From an uncultured Sphingomonadales bacterium (GTDB lineage Bacteria > Pseudomonadota > Alphaproteobacteria > Sphingomonadales > Sphingomonadaceae), in contig CAITOD010000164.1 in assembly GCA_903893935.1 (NCBI GenBank), forward strand, positions 1-6,694: a stretch of 6,694 bases of DNA, written 5' to 3'. A program made the position numbers and the translations under genes. Positions 1 to 6,083 of this stretch are shown in pieces (the first letter of the stretch is position 1; every line of letters begins with the position of its first letter). The notes under the pieces were generated by a model, which was not told where the DNA came from, did not search any database, and was given only the letters and a program-made list of their open reading frames with translations.

Positions 1-123
1 AGGGGCCATGAGAACGGCGCTGCGCCGGGTTCGGACTCGCCGCCGAACCGTGCGCTGCGCCAGATCGCGATGGTGCCGGCAAGACCGGTGCCGAGCCAAA
101 ACAAACGGAGTCACGAGAGATGA
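1..123 (+). CDS. Possible 3' end of an upstream gene, partial
   Basis: The first frame is open from the window edge to a TGA at 121-123, giving 40 residues that end in NKRSHER. The TGA overlaps the hfq ATG as ATGA, a common layout for coupled genes. I do not recognise the sequence. G/C dominates third positions up to about base 78 and less so after that, so the last part may not be a conserved coding region. An alternative is that an upstream gene ends at the TGA at 9-11 in another frame and this stretch is the hfq leader. A 7-bp stem (28-34 with 43-49, 8-base loop) lies in it but has no T-run. Confidence 0.3.
   Translation, partial: RGHENGAAPGSDSPPNRALRQIAMVPARPVPSQNKRSHER
107..110 (+). promoter_or_regulatory. 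Ribosome binding site of hfq
   Basis: GGAG lies 9 bases before the ATG at 120. It supports that start over the unrelated, arginine-rich frame that opens at position 8. Confidence 0.55.
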
Positions 124-695
124 CCGGACGTACCCTGACCGCCCGCCCGCGCACCGCGAAAGAAAAGGAAGAGGCTGCACCCGAAGCGGTTGCGCCGACC
201 ATCGTCACCTCGGGTGCGAAAGGCCAGAACCTGCAGGACGTGTTCCTCAACCACCTGCGCAAGAACAAGGTACCGGTCACCATGTTCCTCGTCAAAGGTG
301 TCAAGCTGCAGGGCATTGTCACCTGGTTCGACAATTTCTCGATCCTGTTGCGCCGCGATGGCCAGTCGCAGCTGGTCTACAAGCACGCGATCAGCACGAT
401 CATGCCCGGCCAGCAGCTTTCGGTCGCGCATTTCCAGAACCCTGGCGACGAATCTGCGCGCAAGCGGCTGTTGCAGGATGTGTTTCTGTCGAGCGTGCGC
501 GACGCCGGGGTGCAAGTGACGATGTTCCTCGTCAATGGTGTGATGCTCCAGGGCAAAGTCGCGGCTTATGACTTGTTCTGCATGCTGCTCGAACGCGAAG
601 GCTATGTGCAACTGGCCTACAAGCACGCGGTTTCGACGATCCAGCCGGCCGGGCATGTCGATCTGTCGGGCGACTGGGATGGCGAAACGGCTTGA
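120..695 (+). CDS. hfq: RNA chaperone Hfq, tandem double-domain form
   Basis: This is a 191-residue Sm-like RNA chaperone that pairs small RNAs with mRNAs. It holds two complete Hfq domains in one chain, at about residues 36-97 and 116-177, after a 35-residue charged, disordered-looking N-terminus. Domain 1 keeps the proximal-face residues: Q39-D40, D71-N72-F73 and the Y87-K88-H89 signature. Domain 2 keeps Q119-D120, D151-L152-F153 and Y167-K168-H169. The rim patch, basic in domain 1 (RKNK, 47-50), is RDAG in domain 2, and the distal-face lysine (K62, like K31 of E. coli) is M142. A usual Hfq is 70-110 residues and forms a hexamer, so a trimer with pseudo-sixfold symmetry is expected here. 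Two-domain Hfq is known from sphingomonads. The start is set by GGAG nine bases upstream and the ATGA overlap. The stop overlaps the hflX start, so the two genes are probably co-transcribed. Confidence 0.96.
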   Translation: MTGRTLTARPRTAKEKEEAAPEAVAPTIVTSGAKGQNLQDVFLNHLRKNKVPVTMFLVKGVKLQGIVTWFDNFSILLRRDGQSQLVYKHAISTIMPGQQLSVAHFQNPGDESARKRLLQDVFLSSVRDAGVQVTMFLVNGVMLQGKVAAYDLFCMLLEREGYVQLAYKHAVSTIQPAGHVDLSGDWDGETA

Positions 696-2038
696 GCGGT
701 TTTGAATTCGGGCGCAATCCCGAGGATCTGAAAGGCGAAGTCGCGCGCGGCGCCAAAGTGGTCGTGGCGCTGCCCGATGTGCGGCAAAAGGGCAACCTGG
801 GCCTCGATGTCGAGGCTCGGCTCGAGGAAGCGGCGGGGCTTGCCCAGGCGATCGGGCTCGACGTGGTCGACAGTCTGGCGCTGCCGATCCGCGCGGTGCG
901 CCCCGCCACGCTGTTCGGCGAAGGCCAGGTCGACAAGATCGCGGTCGCCTGCGCACAGTCGGGCGCCGATCTGGTGATTGTCGATGGCGCGCTGTCGGCG
1001 ATCCAGCAGCGCAATCTGGAAACGCACCTCGGTCGCAAAGTGATCGACCGCACAGGGCTGATTCTCGAGATTTTCGGCGAGCGCGCCGCGACCGCCGAAG
1101 GGCGGTTGCAGGTCGAACTGGCGCATCTCGATTACCAGGCCGGCCGACTGGTGCGATCGTGGACTCACCTCGAGCGGCAGCGCGGTGGTTTCGGCTTTCT
1201 CGGCGGCCCCGGTGAAACGCAGATCGAGGCCGACCGGCGGCTGATTCGCGGCCGCATGGCGCGTATCCGGCGCGAGCTCGAACAAGTGCGGCGCACGCGC
1301 GGGCTCCATCGCGAACGCCGCAATCGCGCGCCGTGGCCGGTGATCGCGCTGGTGGGCTATACCAATGCGGGCAAATCGACCCTGTTCAACCGGCTGACCG
1401 GCGCCACTGTCATGGCCGAAGACTTGCTGTTCGCAACGCTCGATCCGACAATGCGCGCGATCCGGCTGCCCGCGGTCGACAAGGCGATCCTGTCGGATAC
1501 CGTCGGATTCATTTCCGACTTGCCCACGCAACTGGTCGCGGCGTTTCGCGCCACGCTCGAAGAAGTGACCGCGGCCGATGTGATCGTGCATGTCCGCGAT
1601 GTCGCCAACCCCGCGAGCGCCGAGCAGAAGCGCGAAGTCGAATTGATCCTGACCGAAATCGGCGTGATCGGCGATAACGGCGCGAGCGTGCCGATCATCG
1701 AAGCATGGAACAAGATCGATCTGCTGTCGCCCGCTGATCGCGCCTTGCGCGAAGACCTGATCGCGCACGATGCGGCCGACCGCCCGGCGGTGCCGATTTC
1801 GGCAGTGACCGGGGAAGGGGTCGATGCGCTTGTCGAACGGCTCGGCGTGCTGCTGACCGGCGAAGCGCGCACGCTCGATCTGACCGTGCCGATGACCGAT
1901 GGGCAACGACTGGCCTGGCTCCACGCCCACGGCGAAGTGCTCTCCGAAGCAGAAGCGCAAGACGCCCAGGGCCTGCCCGCCGCGCTGATCCGCGTCCGCC
2001 TGACCCCGCGCGAACTGGGCCGGTTTTACAGCCTGTAA
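692..2038 (+). CDS. hflX: GTPase HflX
   Basis: This 448-residue protein is a cytoplasmic GTPase of the OBG-HflX group. It binds the large ribosomal subunit and, in E. coli, rescues stalled or heat-damaged ribosomes. The N-terminal HflX domain (about 20-215) shows the family hallmarks [10 protein letters not shown] (101-110), an ILEIFGERA block (124-132) and [13 protein letters not shown] (167-179), followed by a basic coiled helix at 180-212. The G domain has G1 GYTNAGKST (222-230), G2 FATLDPT (247-253), G3 DTVGF (269-273), G4 NKID (340-343) and G5 SAVTGEG (370-376). Length is normal. The start is TTG at 692, sharing TG with the hfq stop in a TTGA overlap. No in-frame ATG occurs until residue 189, inside the domain, and only a weak GGGA lies upstream, so translation probably depends on coupling to hfq. 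The hfq-hflX pairing is classical across proteobacteria. Confidence 0.96.
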   Translation: MSGFEFGRNPEDLKGEVARGAKVVVALPDVRQKGNLGLDVEARLEEAAGLAQAIGLDVVDSLALPIRAVRPATLFGEGQVDKIAVACAQSGADLVIVDGALSAIQQRNLETHLGRKVIDRTGLILEIFGERAATAEGRLQVELAHLDYQAGRLVRSWTHLERQRGGFGFLGGPGETQIEADRRLIRGRMARIRRELEQVRRTRGLHRERRNRAPWPVIALVGYTNAGKSTLFNRLTGATVMAEDLLFATLDPTMRAIRLPAVDKAILSDTVGFISDLPTQLVAAFRATLEEVTAADVIVHVRDVANPASAEQKREVELILTEIGVIGDNGASVPIIEAWNKIDLLSPADRALREDLIAHDAADRPAVPISAVTGEGVDALVERLGVLLTGEARTLDLTVPMTDGQRLAWLHAHGEVLSEAEAQDAQGLPAALIRVRLTPRELGRFYSL

Positions 2039-2055
2039 CCACCCCAACCAAACAA

Positions 2056-2084
2056 CGTCAGCCCGGATCAAGTCCGGGGTGACG
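2056..2084. repeat. Palindrome between convergent hflX and mazG
   Basis: Two 12-base arms (2056-2067 and 2073-2084) pair around a 5-base loop with a single G-G mismatch at 2061/2079. It sits 17 bases past the hflX stop and 21 bases past the mazG stop. Near-identical GTCACCCCGGA/TCAAG-type palindromes are scattered through intergenic gaps of many sphingomonads and other alphaproteobacteria, so this is probably a dispersed repeat. It could serve as a bidirectional terminator, although neither side has a T-run. Confidence 0.65.
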
Positions 2085-2105
2085 ATAATCGGGGAGGTCC
2101 CGCGT

Positions 2106-2873
2106 TCATTCCCCCGCCTTGACCGCCTGCCACAGCGCCTCTTGCGCCGCGAGATCGCGCCCGGCCAGACTGCCGCCGGCCAGCGATTCCATCGCGCGAA
2201 AGCGGCGTTCGAACTTGGCATTGGCATGCCGCAAAGCGTCTTCGGCATCGACACCATAAGCGCGCACCAGATTGGCCGCCGCAAACAACAGATCGCCCGC
2301 TTCCTCGAACCGGTGCGCCTCGCTGGTCGCTTCGGCCAGTTCGGCGGTTTCCTCGACCAGCTTGGCCGCCGGCCCCGCGGTATCGGGCCAGTCGAACCCG
2401 ACCCGCGCCGCGCGCTTCTGCAATTTTTCCGCACGCATCAGCGCGGGCAGGGCAAGCGCCACGCCATCGAGCGCGCCGCCGGCCCCTTTGGCCGTGCGTT
2501 CCGCTGCCTTGGCATTTTCCCAGCGTTCCTGCCGCGATTGTCCCGCTTCGTCTTCGCCGCCGAAAATATGCGGATGGCGCGCTTCCATCTTGGCGGAAAT
2601 CGCCTCGGCCACATCGGCAAAGCCGAAATGCCCGGCTTCCTCGGCCATGCGGCTGTGGAACACCACTTGCAGCAGCAGATCGCCCAGTTCCTCGCGCAGC
2701 GCAGCCATATCCCCGCGCGCGATCGCATCGGCGACTTCATAGGATTCTTCGATCGTATAGGGCGCGATCGACGCGAAATCCTGCGCCAGATCCCATTCGC
2801 AGCCACGCTCCGGATCGCGCAACCGCGCCATGATTGCGAGCAGGCGGGAAAGCGGATCGGTGGTCGTGGTCAT
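2106..2873 (-). CDS. mazG: Nucleoside triphosphate pyrophosphohydrolase MazG
   Basis: This 255-residue cytoplasmic all-alpha NTP pyrophosphatase cleaves (d)NTPs to NMPs and pyrophosphate. In E. coli it also lowers ppGpp. Two MazG repeats are visible. The first has GCEWDLAQ (24-31), EESYE (42-46) and EELGDLL (61-67), giving the EExxE...ExxD metal site. The second has EETAE (174-178) and EEAGDLL (190-196), followed by a family-typical helix ending FERRFRAMES (221-230). The usual CPWD motif reads CEWD here. Length matches the family (about 260). The start at 2873 is chosen because a GAGGGGG Shine-Dalgarno lies at 2880-2886, six bases upstream. The same frame stays open to 3260, but those extra 129 residues look nothing like MazG. 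The gene converges on hflX. Confidence 0.95.
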   Translation of the reverse strand: MTTTTDPLSRLLAIMARLRDPERGCEWDLAQDFASIAPYTIEESYEVADAIARGDMAALREELGDLLLQVVFHSRMAEEAGHFGFADVAEAISAKMEARHPHIFGGEDEAGQSRQERWENAKAAERTAKGAGGALDGVALALPALMRAEKLQKRAARVGFDWPDTAGPAAKLVEETAELAEATSEAHRFEEAGDLLFAAANLVRAYGVDAEDALRHANAKFERRFRAMESLAGGSLAGRDLAAQEALWQAVKAGE

Positions 2874-2879
2874 GGCGGG

Positions 2880-2886
2880 CCCCCTC
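2880..2886 (-). promoter_or_regulatory. Ribosome binding site of mazG
   Basis: On the minus strand GAGGGGG precedes the ATG at 2873 by six bases. This decides for the 255-residue product rather than the longer open frame. Confidence 0.6.
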
Positions 2887-3054
2887 GTGACGGCACAACC
2901 CCGGTGGCAAGGACGCACGCGCTTGGCAAGCCCGCAAAGCCGCGCACGATCCGCCAAAATGGGCGCGAAACTGCCATATACAACGCAATCTGGTGTCAGT
3001 TCCGCTCGAATTCCTGCGCAAATGCGCGCCATAGACCAATATCGGAATCGCCAA

Positions 3055-3060
3055 AGGAGA
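3055..3060 (+). promoter_or_regulatory. Ribosome binding site of the 70-residue protein
   Basis: AGGAGA lies six bases before the ATG at 3067 and is the best Shine-Dalgarno in this part of the window. It rejects the longer open frame that starts at 2830. Confidence 0.65.
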
Positions 3061-3066
3061 CCGGCG

Positions 3067-3279
3067 ATGTGCAATCCCTCAAACCCTGCAAAAAACGCGC
3101 AAGTTGAACACGCGCTCGATCTGCTCGACCAGGCCGTGACCCTCCTCGATGGCGCAGACCTCGATATCGCCGCCGCCAAAGTCGATGACGCGCGCACCAG
3201 CTTGCGCCTGGCTGCCCGTGCGCCAGACTCGATCAACCGGTCATTCGCCGCTTTTGCCATTCAACGCCGACTTTGTTAG
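3067..3279 (+). CDS. Small hypothetical protein, 70 residues
   Basis: I do not recognise a named family. The protein is soluble, with no signal peptide or membrane segment. Residues 12-50 look like two amphipathic helices, with acidic, leucine-rich LDLLDQAVTLLDGADLD (17-33) followed by IAAAKVDDARTSL (34-46). The tail from about residue 51 (ending RRLC) reads less like a natural domain end and could be a junction sequence. A strong AGGAGA site sets the start. The gene is divergent from mazG, sharing a 193-bp upstream gap, and ends 31 bases before vapB in the same direction. Co-transcription with vapB is possible. Function is unknown. Confidence 0.7.
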   Translation: MCNPSNPAKNAQVEHALDLLDQAVTLLDGADLDIAAAKVDDARTSLRLAARAPDSINRSFAAFAIQRRLC

Positions 3280-3310
3280 GAACACAGAAGAAATTCTTTA
3301 AAGGCAGGCC

Positions 3311-3559
3311 ATGAGCCTGAATATCAAGAGTGCAAAGGCCTGCAAATTGACCCAAGCCATTGCGGAGACAACGGGCCAAAGCATGACTCGCGTGGTGACC
3401 GATGCCTTGCGCGCACACTTTGCGCAGATGGAACGCGCAAAGGCTCGGGCCAGCGTCGAGGAATTGCTGGCAATCGCGGATCGCGCAGCCGCGCATGTCG
3501 AGCGACCTTATTCCGATCACGCCGAACTGCTCTATGATGCAAATGGCTTGCCAAAGTGA
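3311..3559 (+). CDS. vapB: VapB-type antitoxin (Rv0623/PSK transcription-factor-like)
   Basis: This 82-residue protein resembles the small VapB antitoxins of the PSK_trans_fac type. These bind their own operator through an N-terminal DNA-binding segment and clamp the VapC RNase with the C-terminal tail. Visible signs are the opening MSLNIKS, a helix-turn-helix-like part (about 5-38, with LTQAIAETTGQSMTRVVTDA), a basic helix (RAHFAQMERAKARA, 34-47), and an acidic C-terminal tail ending with the family-like LLYDANGLPK (73-82). AAGG at 3301-3304 lies six bases upstream of ATG. The stop overlaps the vapC remnant start as GTGA, the usual vapBC coupling. The antitoxin is intact while its toxin is not, so this is an orphan antitoxin. 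It may still bind its operator or neutralise a related VapC elsewhere. Confidence 0.85.
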   Translation: MSLNIKSAKACKLTQAIAETTGQSMTRVVTDALRAHFAQMERAKARASVEELLAIADRAAAHVERPYSDHAELLYDANGLPK

Positions 3560-3709
3560 TCAGCGAAACATCCGCGCTGGTCGAGATCTTGTATCGCGAA
3601 GCGGAGGCGGTGCAATTGCTTCGCCTATGCGCTCGCCAAGGCTACCGGCGAACCGTTCCTGTTCAAAGGCAACGACTTTTCGCTAACCGATATCAAAGCA
3701 GCAGCGTGA
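3556..3709 (+). pseudogene. vapC: vapC toxin remnant (PIN-domain RNase), internally deleted
   Basis: An intact VapC is a PIN-domain endoribonuclease of about 130 residues. Here only the two ends survive. From the GTG at 3556 the first frame reads the typical PIN opening ISETSALVEIL, with the usual DTSAL aspartate present as glutamate, to about 3616. A second frame (about 3617-3709) then reads the family's C-terminal block CFAYALAKATGEPFLFKGND and ends DFSLTDIKAAA before a TGA at 3707. Roughly 80 residues holding the central acidic active-site residues are missing, and the junction shifts frame. The acidic residue that normally precedes the CFAYA block is replaced by Asn at the junction. The toxin must be inactive. 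The N-terminal frame stays open through 4557, into the lysozyme-like gene. Confidence 0.85.
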
Positions 3710-3857
3710 TTGACCGGCAGGGGCGCGCTATCGCGGCATTCGCGGCGGACTCGTTCACGCCAATTCCATCGGCTGTTGTGCTTTCTCGGCAAGCGCAACG
3801 CTGCTGCTTGCGATCCAAACCGCTTGAAATTGTAGCCAAGCCACAGACCTTTGGCAC

Positions 3858-3861
3858 GGAG
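3858..3861 (+). promoter_or_regulatory. Ribosome binding site of lysozyme-like gene 1
   Basis: GGAG sits six bases before the ATG at 3868. It is conserved in the second copy (GGAGG, 5363-5367), which supports this start over the longer frame running from the vapC remnant. Confidence 0.6.
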
Positions 3862-3867
3862 ATCAGG

Positions 3868-4557
3868 ATGGCTGGCGACGCGAAAAGCGGTCACAAGGGC
3901 GGCAACCCTTGGCACGACCCGAAATCTGGACGGTTTACGTCCAGCCCGGTGGCGAGAGCGGCAGAGCCGGGCAATCCGCCGGGAAACAATGGAGAAGAAA
4001 TTATCGTTACAGCGCCGCGTTTTCGAACGCAGGGCGATCGGCCTTCCGCTGGCGCACATCATCTGCCGCCCGAGCAGGTTTTGGCAGCAATACAACAAAC
4101 GGGTGTACTGAGTTCGCGACTTGCAGTCTTGCATGCCGAACATGCTGCGCAATTTCGAGACAACCTGATCAAAAAATACGGTTTGCCCGCGCCGCTTGCG
4201 GTGGCACTTGCGGCCAGCGCGGAACTCGAAAGTGGTTTGAGTGCTTCCGTTACTCAAAATGGCAAAAATGGACAAGGCCAAGGCCTGTTTCAAATAACCA
4301 ATCCAGCGCGCAAAAATTTGTTCAAGGAATTCATCGGGACAACTATCGAGAGATCAACCGAGGATCAGCAAATAAGATACCAAGTTCATGAGTTGACACA
4401 TAGCGAACAGTCTAGATTTGCCCTGGCCAAACAGGTTGGGTCTGCAAGCCTTGCGGCTGGTTATGCCTATTATGTCGAAAGACCAAAATTTAACTTTCGC
4501 GACTCAGCGGACAGATACGCGGTAGCGCGCGCTCTCGCTGAAATTCCGGTCAAATGA
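3868..4557 (+). CDS. Lysozyme-like protein, copy 1 (phage tail lysozyme-type fold)
   Basis: The 229-residue protein probably cuts peptidoglycan. Its N-terminal part (1-66) is polar and disordered-looking, with GGNPWHDPKSGRFTS (11-25) and EIIVTAPRF (44-52). The first motif resembles stretches in phage head proteins and secreted toxins. The C-terminal part (about 95-229) reads like a phage-tail-lysozyme domain. It shows a helix ending in ELESGL (119-124) with E121 as candidate catalytic acid, a GQGQGLFQI block (135-143), QQIRYQVHELTHSE (167-180), and the late AAGYAYYVERP (196-206). No signal peptide or membrane segment is visible, so export would need a holin, a phage-like device or a secretion system. 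The start follows the conserved GGAG. The stop lies 11 bp from the stop of the opposing four-Cys gene. The frame is also open from the vapC remnant GTG at 3556, allowing a 333-residue fusion. Family assignment is by motif only. Confidence 0.72.
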   Translation: MAGDAKSGHKGGNPWHDPKSGRFTSSPVARAAEPGNPPGNNGEEIIVTAPRFRTQGDRPSAGAHHLPPEQVLAAIQQTGVLSSRLAVLHAEHAAQFRDNLIKKYGLPAPLAVALAASAELESGLSASVTQNGKNGQGQGLFQITNPARKNLFKEFIGTTIERSTEDQQIRYQVHELTHSEQSRFALAKQVGSASLAAGYAYYVERPKFNFRDSADRYAVARALAEIPVK

Positions 4558-4568
4558 AAGCTGGACGT

Positions 4569-4880
4569 TTACGGAACGGTCCTGGCATCAGCGCAGCGCA
4601 TCCAGTGACGATCTTTGTATGGTGCATCGATTTTTTCGGTATCCCAGCACCAACCGAGGCGCATCAGTTTTAACAATATACGGGCACGCTCAAGGCAAAC
4701 TCGGCCATTTGCATCCATTCCCGGAGCCTGGCAGCGGTCGTCAAGCAAGTCCTCTTTGTGGATCAGCGCCTTGATTTTGGCGCTCTTGTGTTGAGGCTGA
4801 CCAGCCAGCGCGGCAGCCGGATAATCCAGTGTCGCAATCATGAAAAAGGCAAGCGAGACAAATATCATGCCATGTCGCAT
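4569..4880 (-). CDS. Secreted four-cysteine protein, copy 1 (candidate immunity protein or lysozyme inhibitor)
   Basis: The product is a 103-residue exported protein. Residues 1-26 form a signal peptide, with a hydrophobic core MIFVSLAFFMIATL (5-18) and a cleavage site after AAALA. The mature part has four cysteines (C50, C62, C78, C96), enough for two disulfides, in the frame KEDLLDDRC...VCLER...LGWCWD...HWMRC. This resembles a family of small periplasmic alphaproteobacterial proteins of unknown function with NDRCRGG...GWCWG-type motifs. The ATG at 4880 is chosen because it leads straight into the signal peptide and gives the same length as copy 2; the frame extends upstream to 4952 without support. 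It faces the lysozyme-like gene tail to tail. A periplasmic partner beside a putative muramidase suggests inhibition or immunity, which is inference. Confidence 0.75.
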   Translation of the reverse strand: MRHGMIFVSLAFFMIATLDYPAAALAGQPQHKSAKIKALIHKEDLLDDRCQAPGMDANGRVCLERARILLKLMRLGWCWDTEKIDAPYKDRHWMRCADARTVP

Positions 4881-5097
4881 TGGATCATTTTCCGCATCAA
4901 GACCGGACCGGTCATAGCTTGTTTCTCGTGAATTTCGATTAATTTCACGCAATTATCGCGACAAGCTTGCTCGGAAGTGGATATATTGCGGGTTAGTAAT
5001 ATTGCTGTTTATGCGACTGGAACATGCAGAAGAACATACCACCGAGGCCGAGAGAGGTCCCGATTGAGACATTTCTTAATTGCGCATGCAATCAGTG

Positions 5098-5145
5098 TTT
5101 CCGCCATTTAGAGAAGACGCAATTTCCGCCAAATAGAAATGACAC
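5098..5145. repeat. Two imperfect 23-base direct repeats, possible IS21-type terminus
   Basis: The copies at 5098-5120 and 5123-5145 share 18 of 23 bases, both starting TTTCCGCCA, with a 25-base period. On the minus strand the outer copy starts GTGTCATTTCTATTTGGCGG. Short tandem terminal repeats with a TGT...CA-type tip are typical of IS21-family ends, where they bind the transposase. No istA or istB reading frame is recognisable nearby, so at most this is an end left behind. The identification is by resemblance only. Confidence 0.4.
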
Positions 5146-5154
5146 ACGCTGGGG

Positions 5155-5206
5155 TCAGCAGGGGCTGCGCGGAACCCTCCAGATTGTGCAGCGCAGACCC
5201 TGCTGA
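5155..5206. repeat. Long inverted repeat (hairpin)
   Basis: Sixteen-base arms at 5155-5170 and 5191-5206 are complementary except for one position (G at 5164), with a 20-base loop. The stem is GC-rich and very stable. No T-run follows, so it is not a standard terminator. It lies ten bases past the 25-bp repeat and may belong to the same mobile remnant. Confidence 0.6.
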
Positions 5207-5235
5207 TGCGCTGGGCTCGCGGTGGCGTGCCCGGA

Positions 5236-5254
5236 CCCGCTGCTTTGCAGTGGG
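5236..5254 (+). repeat. Small hairpin
   Basis: Eight-base arms 5236-5243 and 5247-5254 pair fully, with one G-T wobble, around a TTT loop. It lies upstream of the second lysozyme-like gene. It could stop or slow read-through from the left, but no T-run follows. Confidence 0.4.
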
Positions 5255-5362
5255 CCCGCTCAAGCCGGCTCTAACATCCGTTTCGCATTCTCGGTCAAGT
5301 TGACGTTGGTGCTTGCGATCCAAACCGCCTGAAATTGTGGCCAAGCCACAGACCTTTGGCAC

Positions 5363-5367
5363 GGAGG
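5363..5367 (+). promoter_or_regulatory. Ribosome binding site of lysozyme-like gene 2
   Basis: GGAGG lies five bases before the TTG at 5373, in the same place as the GGAG of copy 1. It supports TTG as the start. Confidence 0.55.
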
Positions 5368-5372
5368 TCAAT

Positions 5373-6071
5373 TTGGCTGGCGACGTGACGAGCATTCACA
5401 AGGGCGGCAACCCCTGGCACGACCCGAAATCAGGACGGTTTACGTCCGGCCCGGCGGCAGGATCGGCAGAGCCGGGCAATCCGCCAGGAAATAATGGAAA
5501 CGAAATTGTCGTTACAGCGCCGCGTTTTCGAACGCAGGGCGATCGACCTTCGGCTGGGGCACATCATTTGCCGCCAGAGCAGCTATTGGCGGCAATCAAG
5601 CAAACAGGATTGCTGAGTTTGCGAATTGCGGAATTGCATGCTGAACATGCGGCCGATTTTCGCGATACCCTCATCAAGAAATACGGCTTGCCAGCACCGC
5701 TCGCAGCAGCGCTGGCGGCCAACGCAGAAATGGAAAGTGGTCTGGATCCATCCGTTACTCAAAGCGGCAAGAACGGTAAGGGCCATGGTTTGTTTCAACT
5801 GACCGACCCAGCGCGCAAGTCGTCGTTCAAACAATTCAACGGCGGAAAAAGCCTTGAAAAATCCAACGCAGATCAACAAATCAAATATCAGCTTTATGAA
5901 TTGGCCCATAGCGAGCAGCGTACATTTGCGTTGGCTCAGCGGGTTGGATCCGATGCAGCCAGCCTCGCGGCGGGCTATTCTTATTATGTCGTAAGACCCA
6001 AGAAAAACTTTCGGGATTCTGCCGATAGATATGCGGTCGCACGGGCGCTCGCTAAAATTCCAATCAAATGA
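5373..6071 (+). CDS. Lysozyme-like protein, copy 2 (phage tail lysozyme-type fold)
   Basis: The 232-residue paralogue of the 3868-4557 product has the same layout: GGNPWHDPKSGRFTSGP (11-27), EIVVTAPRF (44-52), a helical linker, then the enzyme-like domain. The candidate catalytic acid is E121 in EMESGLDPSVTQ (119-130), closer to the canonical ESGLNP motif than copy 1. It is followed by GKGHGLFQL (135-143), QQIKYQLYELAHSE (168-181) and AAGYSYYVVRP (199-209). No signal peptide is seen. The start is TTG where copy 1 has ATG, behind a better GGAGG site. An earlier in-frame TTG at 5313 exists but lacks one. Hand-counted identity to copy 1 is about 85% over the first 70 residues and about 73% after. 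The stop is 12 bp from that of the opposing four-Cys gene. It probably has the same role as copy 1, perhaps with a shifted partner or substrate specificity. Confidence 0.72.
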   Translation: MAGDVTSIHKGGNPWHDPKSGRFTSGPAAGSAEPGNPPGNNGNEIVVTAPRFRTQGDRPSAGAHHLPPEQLLAAIKQTGLLSLRIAELHAEHAADFRDTLIKKYGLPAPLAAALAANAEMESGLDPSVTQSGKNGKGHGLFQLTDPARKSSFKQFNGGKSLEKSNADQQIKYQLYELAHSEQRTFALAQRVGSDAASLAAGYSYYVVRPKKNFRDSADRYAVARALAKIPIK

Positions 6072-6083
6072 AATTCTTGAACG

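Larger units (their letters stand above)
3799..4880. repeat. Direct duplication, unit 1 (lysozyme-like + four-Cys module)
   Basis: This stretch aligns with 5304-6395 at an offset of 1505 bases at the left, 1514-1515 at the right. The change comes from three extra codons and one intergenic base in unit 2. Similarity starts about 70 bases before the lysozyme-like gene, includes its ribosome site, and ends at the start codon of the minus-strand gene. Flanking DNA on either side does not match. Confidence 0.85.
4881..5372. other. Gene-poor gap between the two modules
   Basis: I see no convincing gene in these 492 bases. A 60-codon plus-strand frame (5024-5206) has no clear ribosome site and ends inside a hairpin, so it is probably chance. 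The left third (4881-5097) is AT-richer and should hold the promoter of the minus-strand four-Cys gene, but I cannot name -35/-10 boxes. The middle holds a 25-bp-period repeat and the hairpins listed separately. The right end (from about 5304) is the conserved leader of the second lysozyme-like gene, with TTGACG at 5300-5305 but no matching -10 box. Confidence 0.5.

Noticed and set aside
111..956. Minus-strand open frame opposite hfq
   Set aside because: Low-complexity, Arg/His-rich translation antisense to a certain gene.
617..2434. Long minus-strand open frame of 605 codons across hflX and mazG
   Set aside because: It is antisense to hflX and frame-shifted against mazG. It is a by-product of GC-rich codon bias.
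2874..3260. N-terminal extension of mazG giving 384 residues
   Set aside because: The extra part has no MazG similarity and overlaps the well-supported 3067-3279 gene; a clear Shine-Dalgarno precedes the ATG at 2873.
5024..5206. 60-codon plus-strand frame
   Set aside because: No ribosome site, no recognisable motif, and its end runs through the repeat and hairpin.
5271..5316. Possible integron attC site (TCTAAC ... GTTGG)
   Set aside because: The core sites do not fit RYYYAAC/GTTRRRY and no paired inner sites are found; the modules also lack cassette-like spacing.
5300..5328. TTGACG as a -35 box for the second lysozyme-like gene
   Set aside because: No -10-like hexamer occurs 16-18 bases downstream, and copy 1 lacks the motif.
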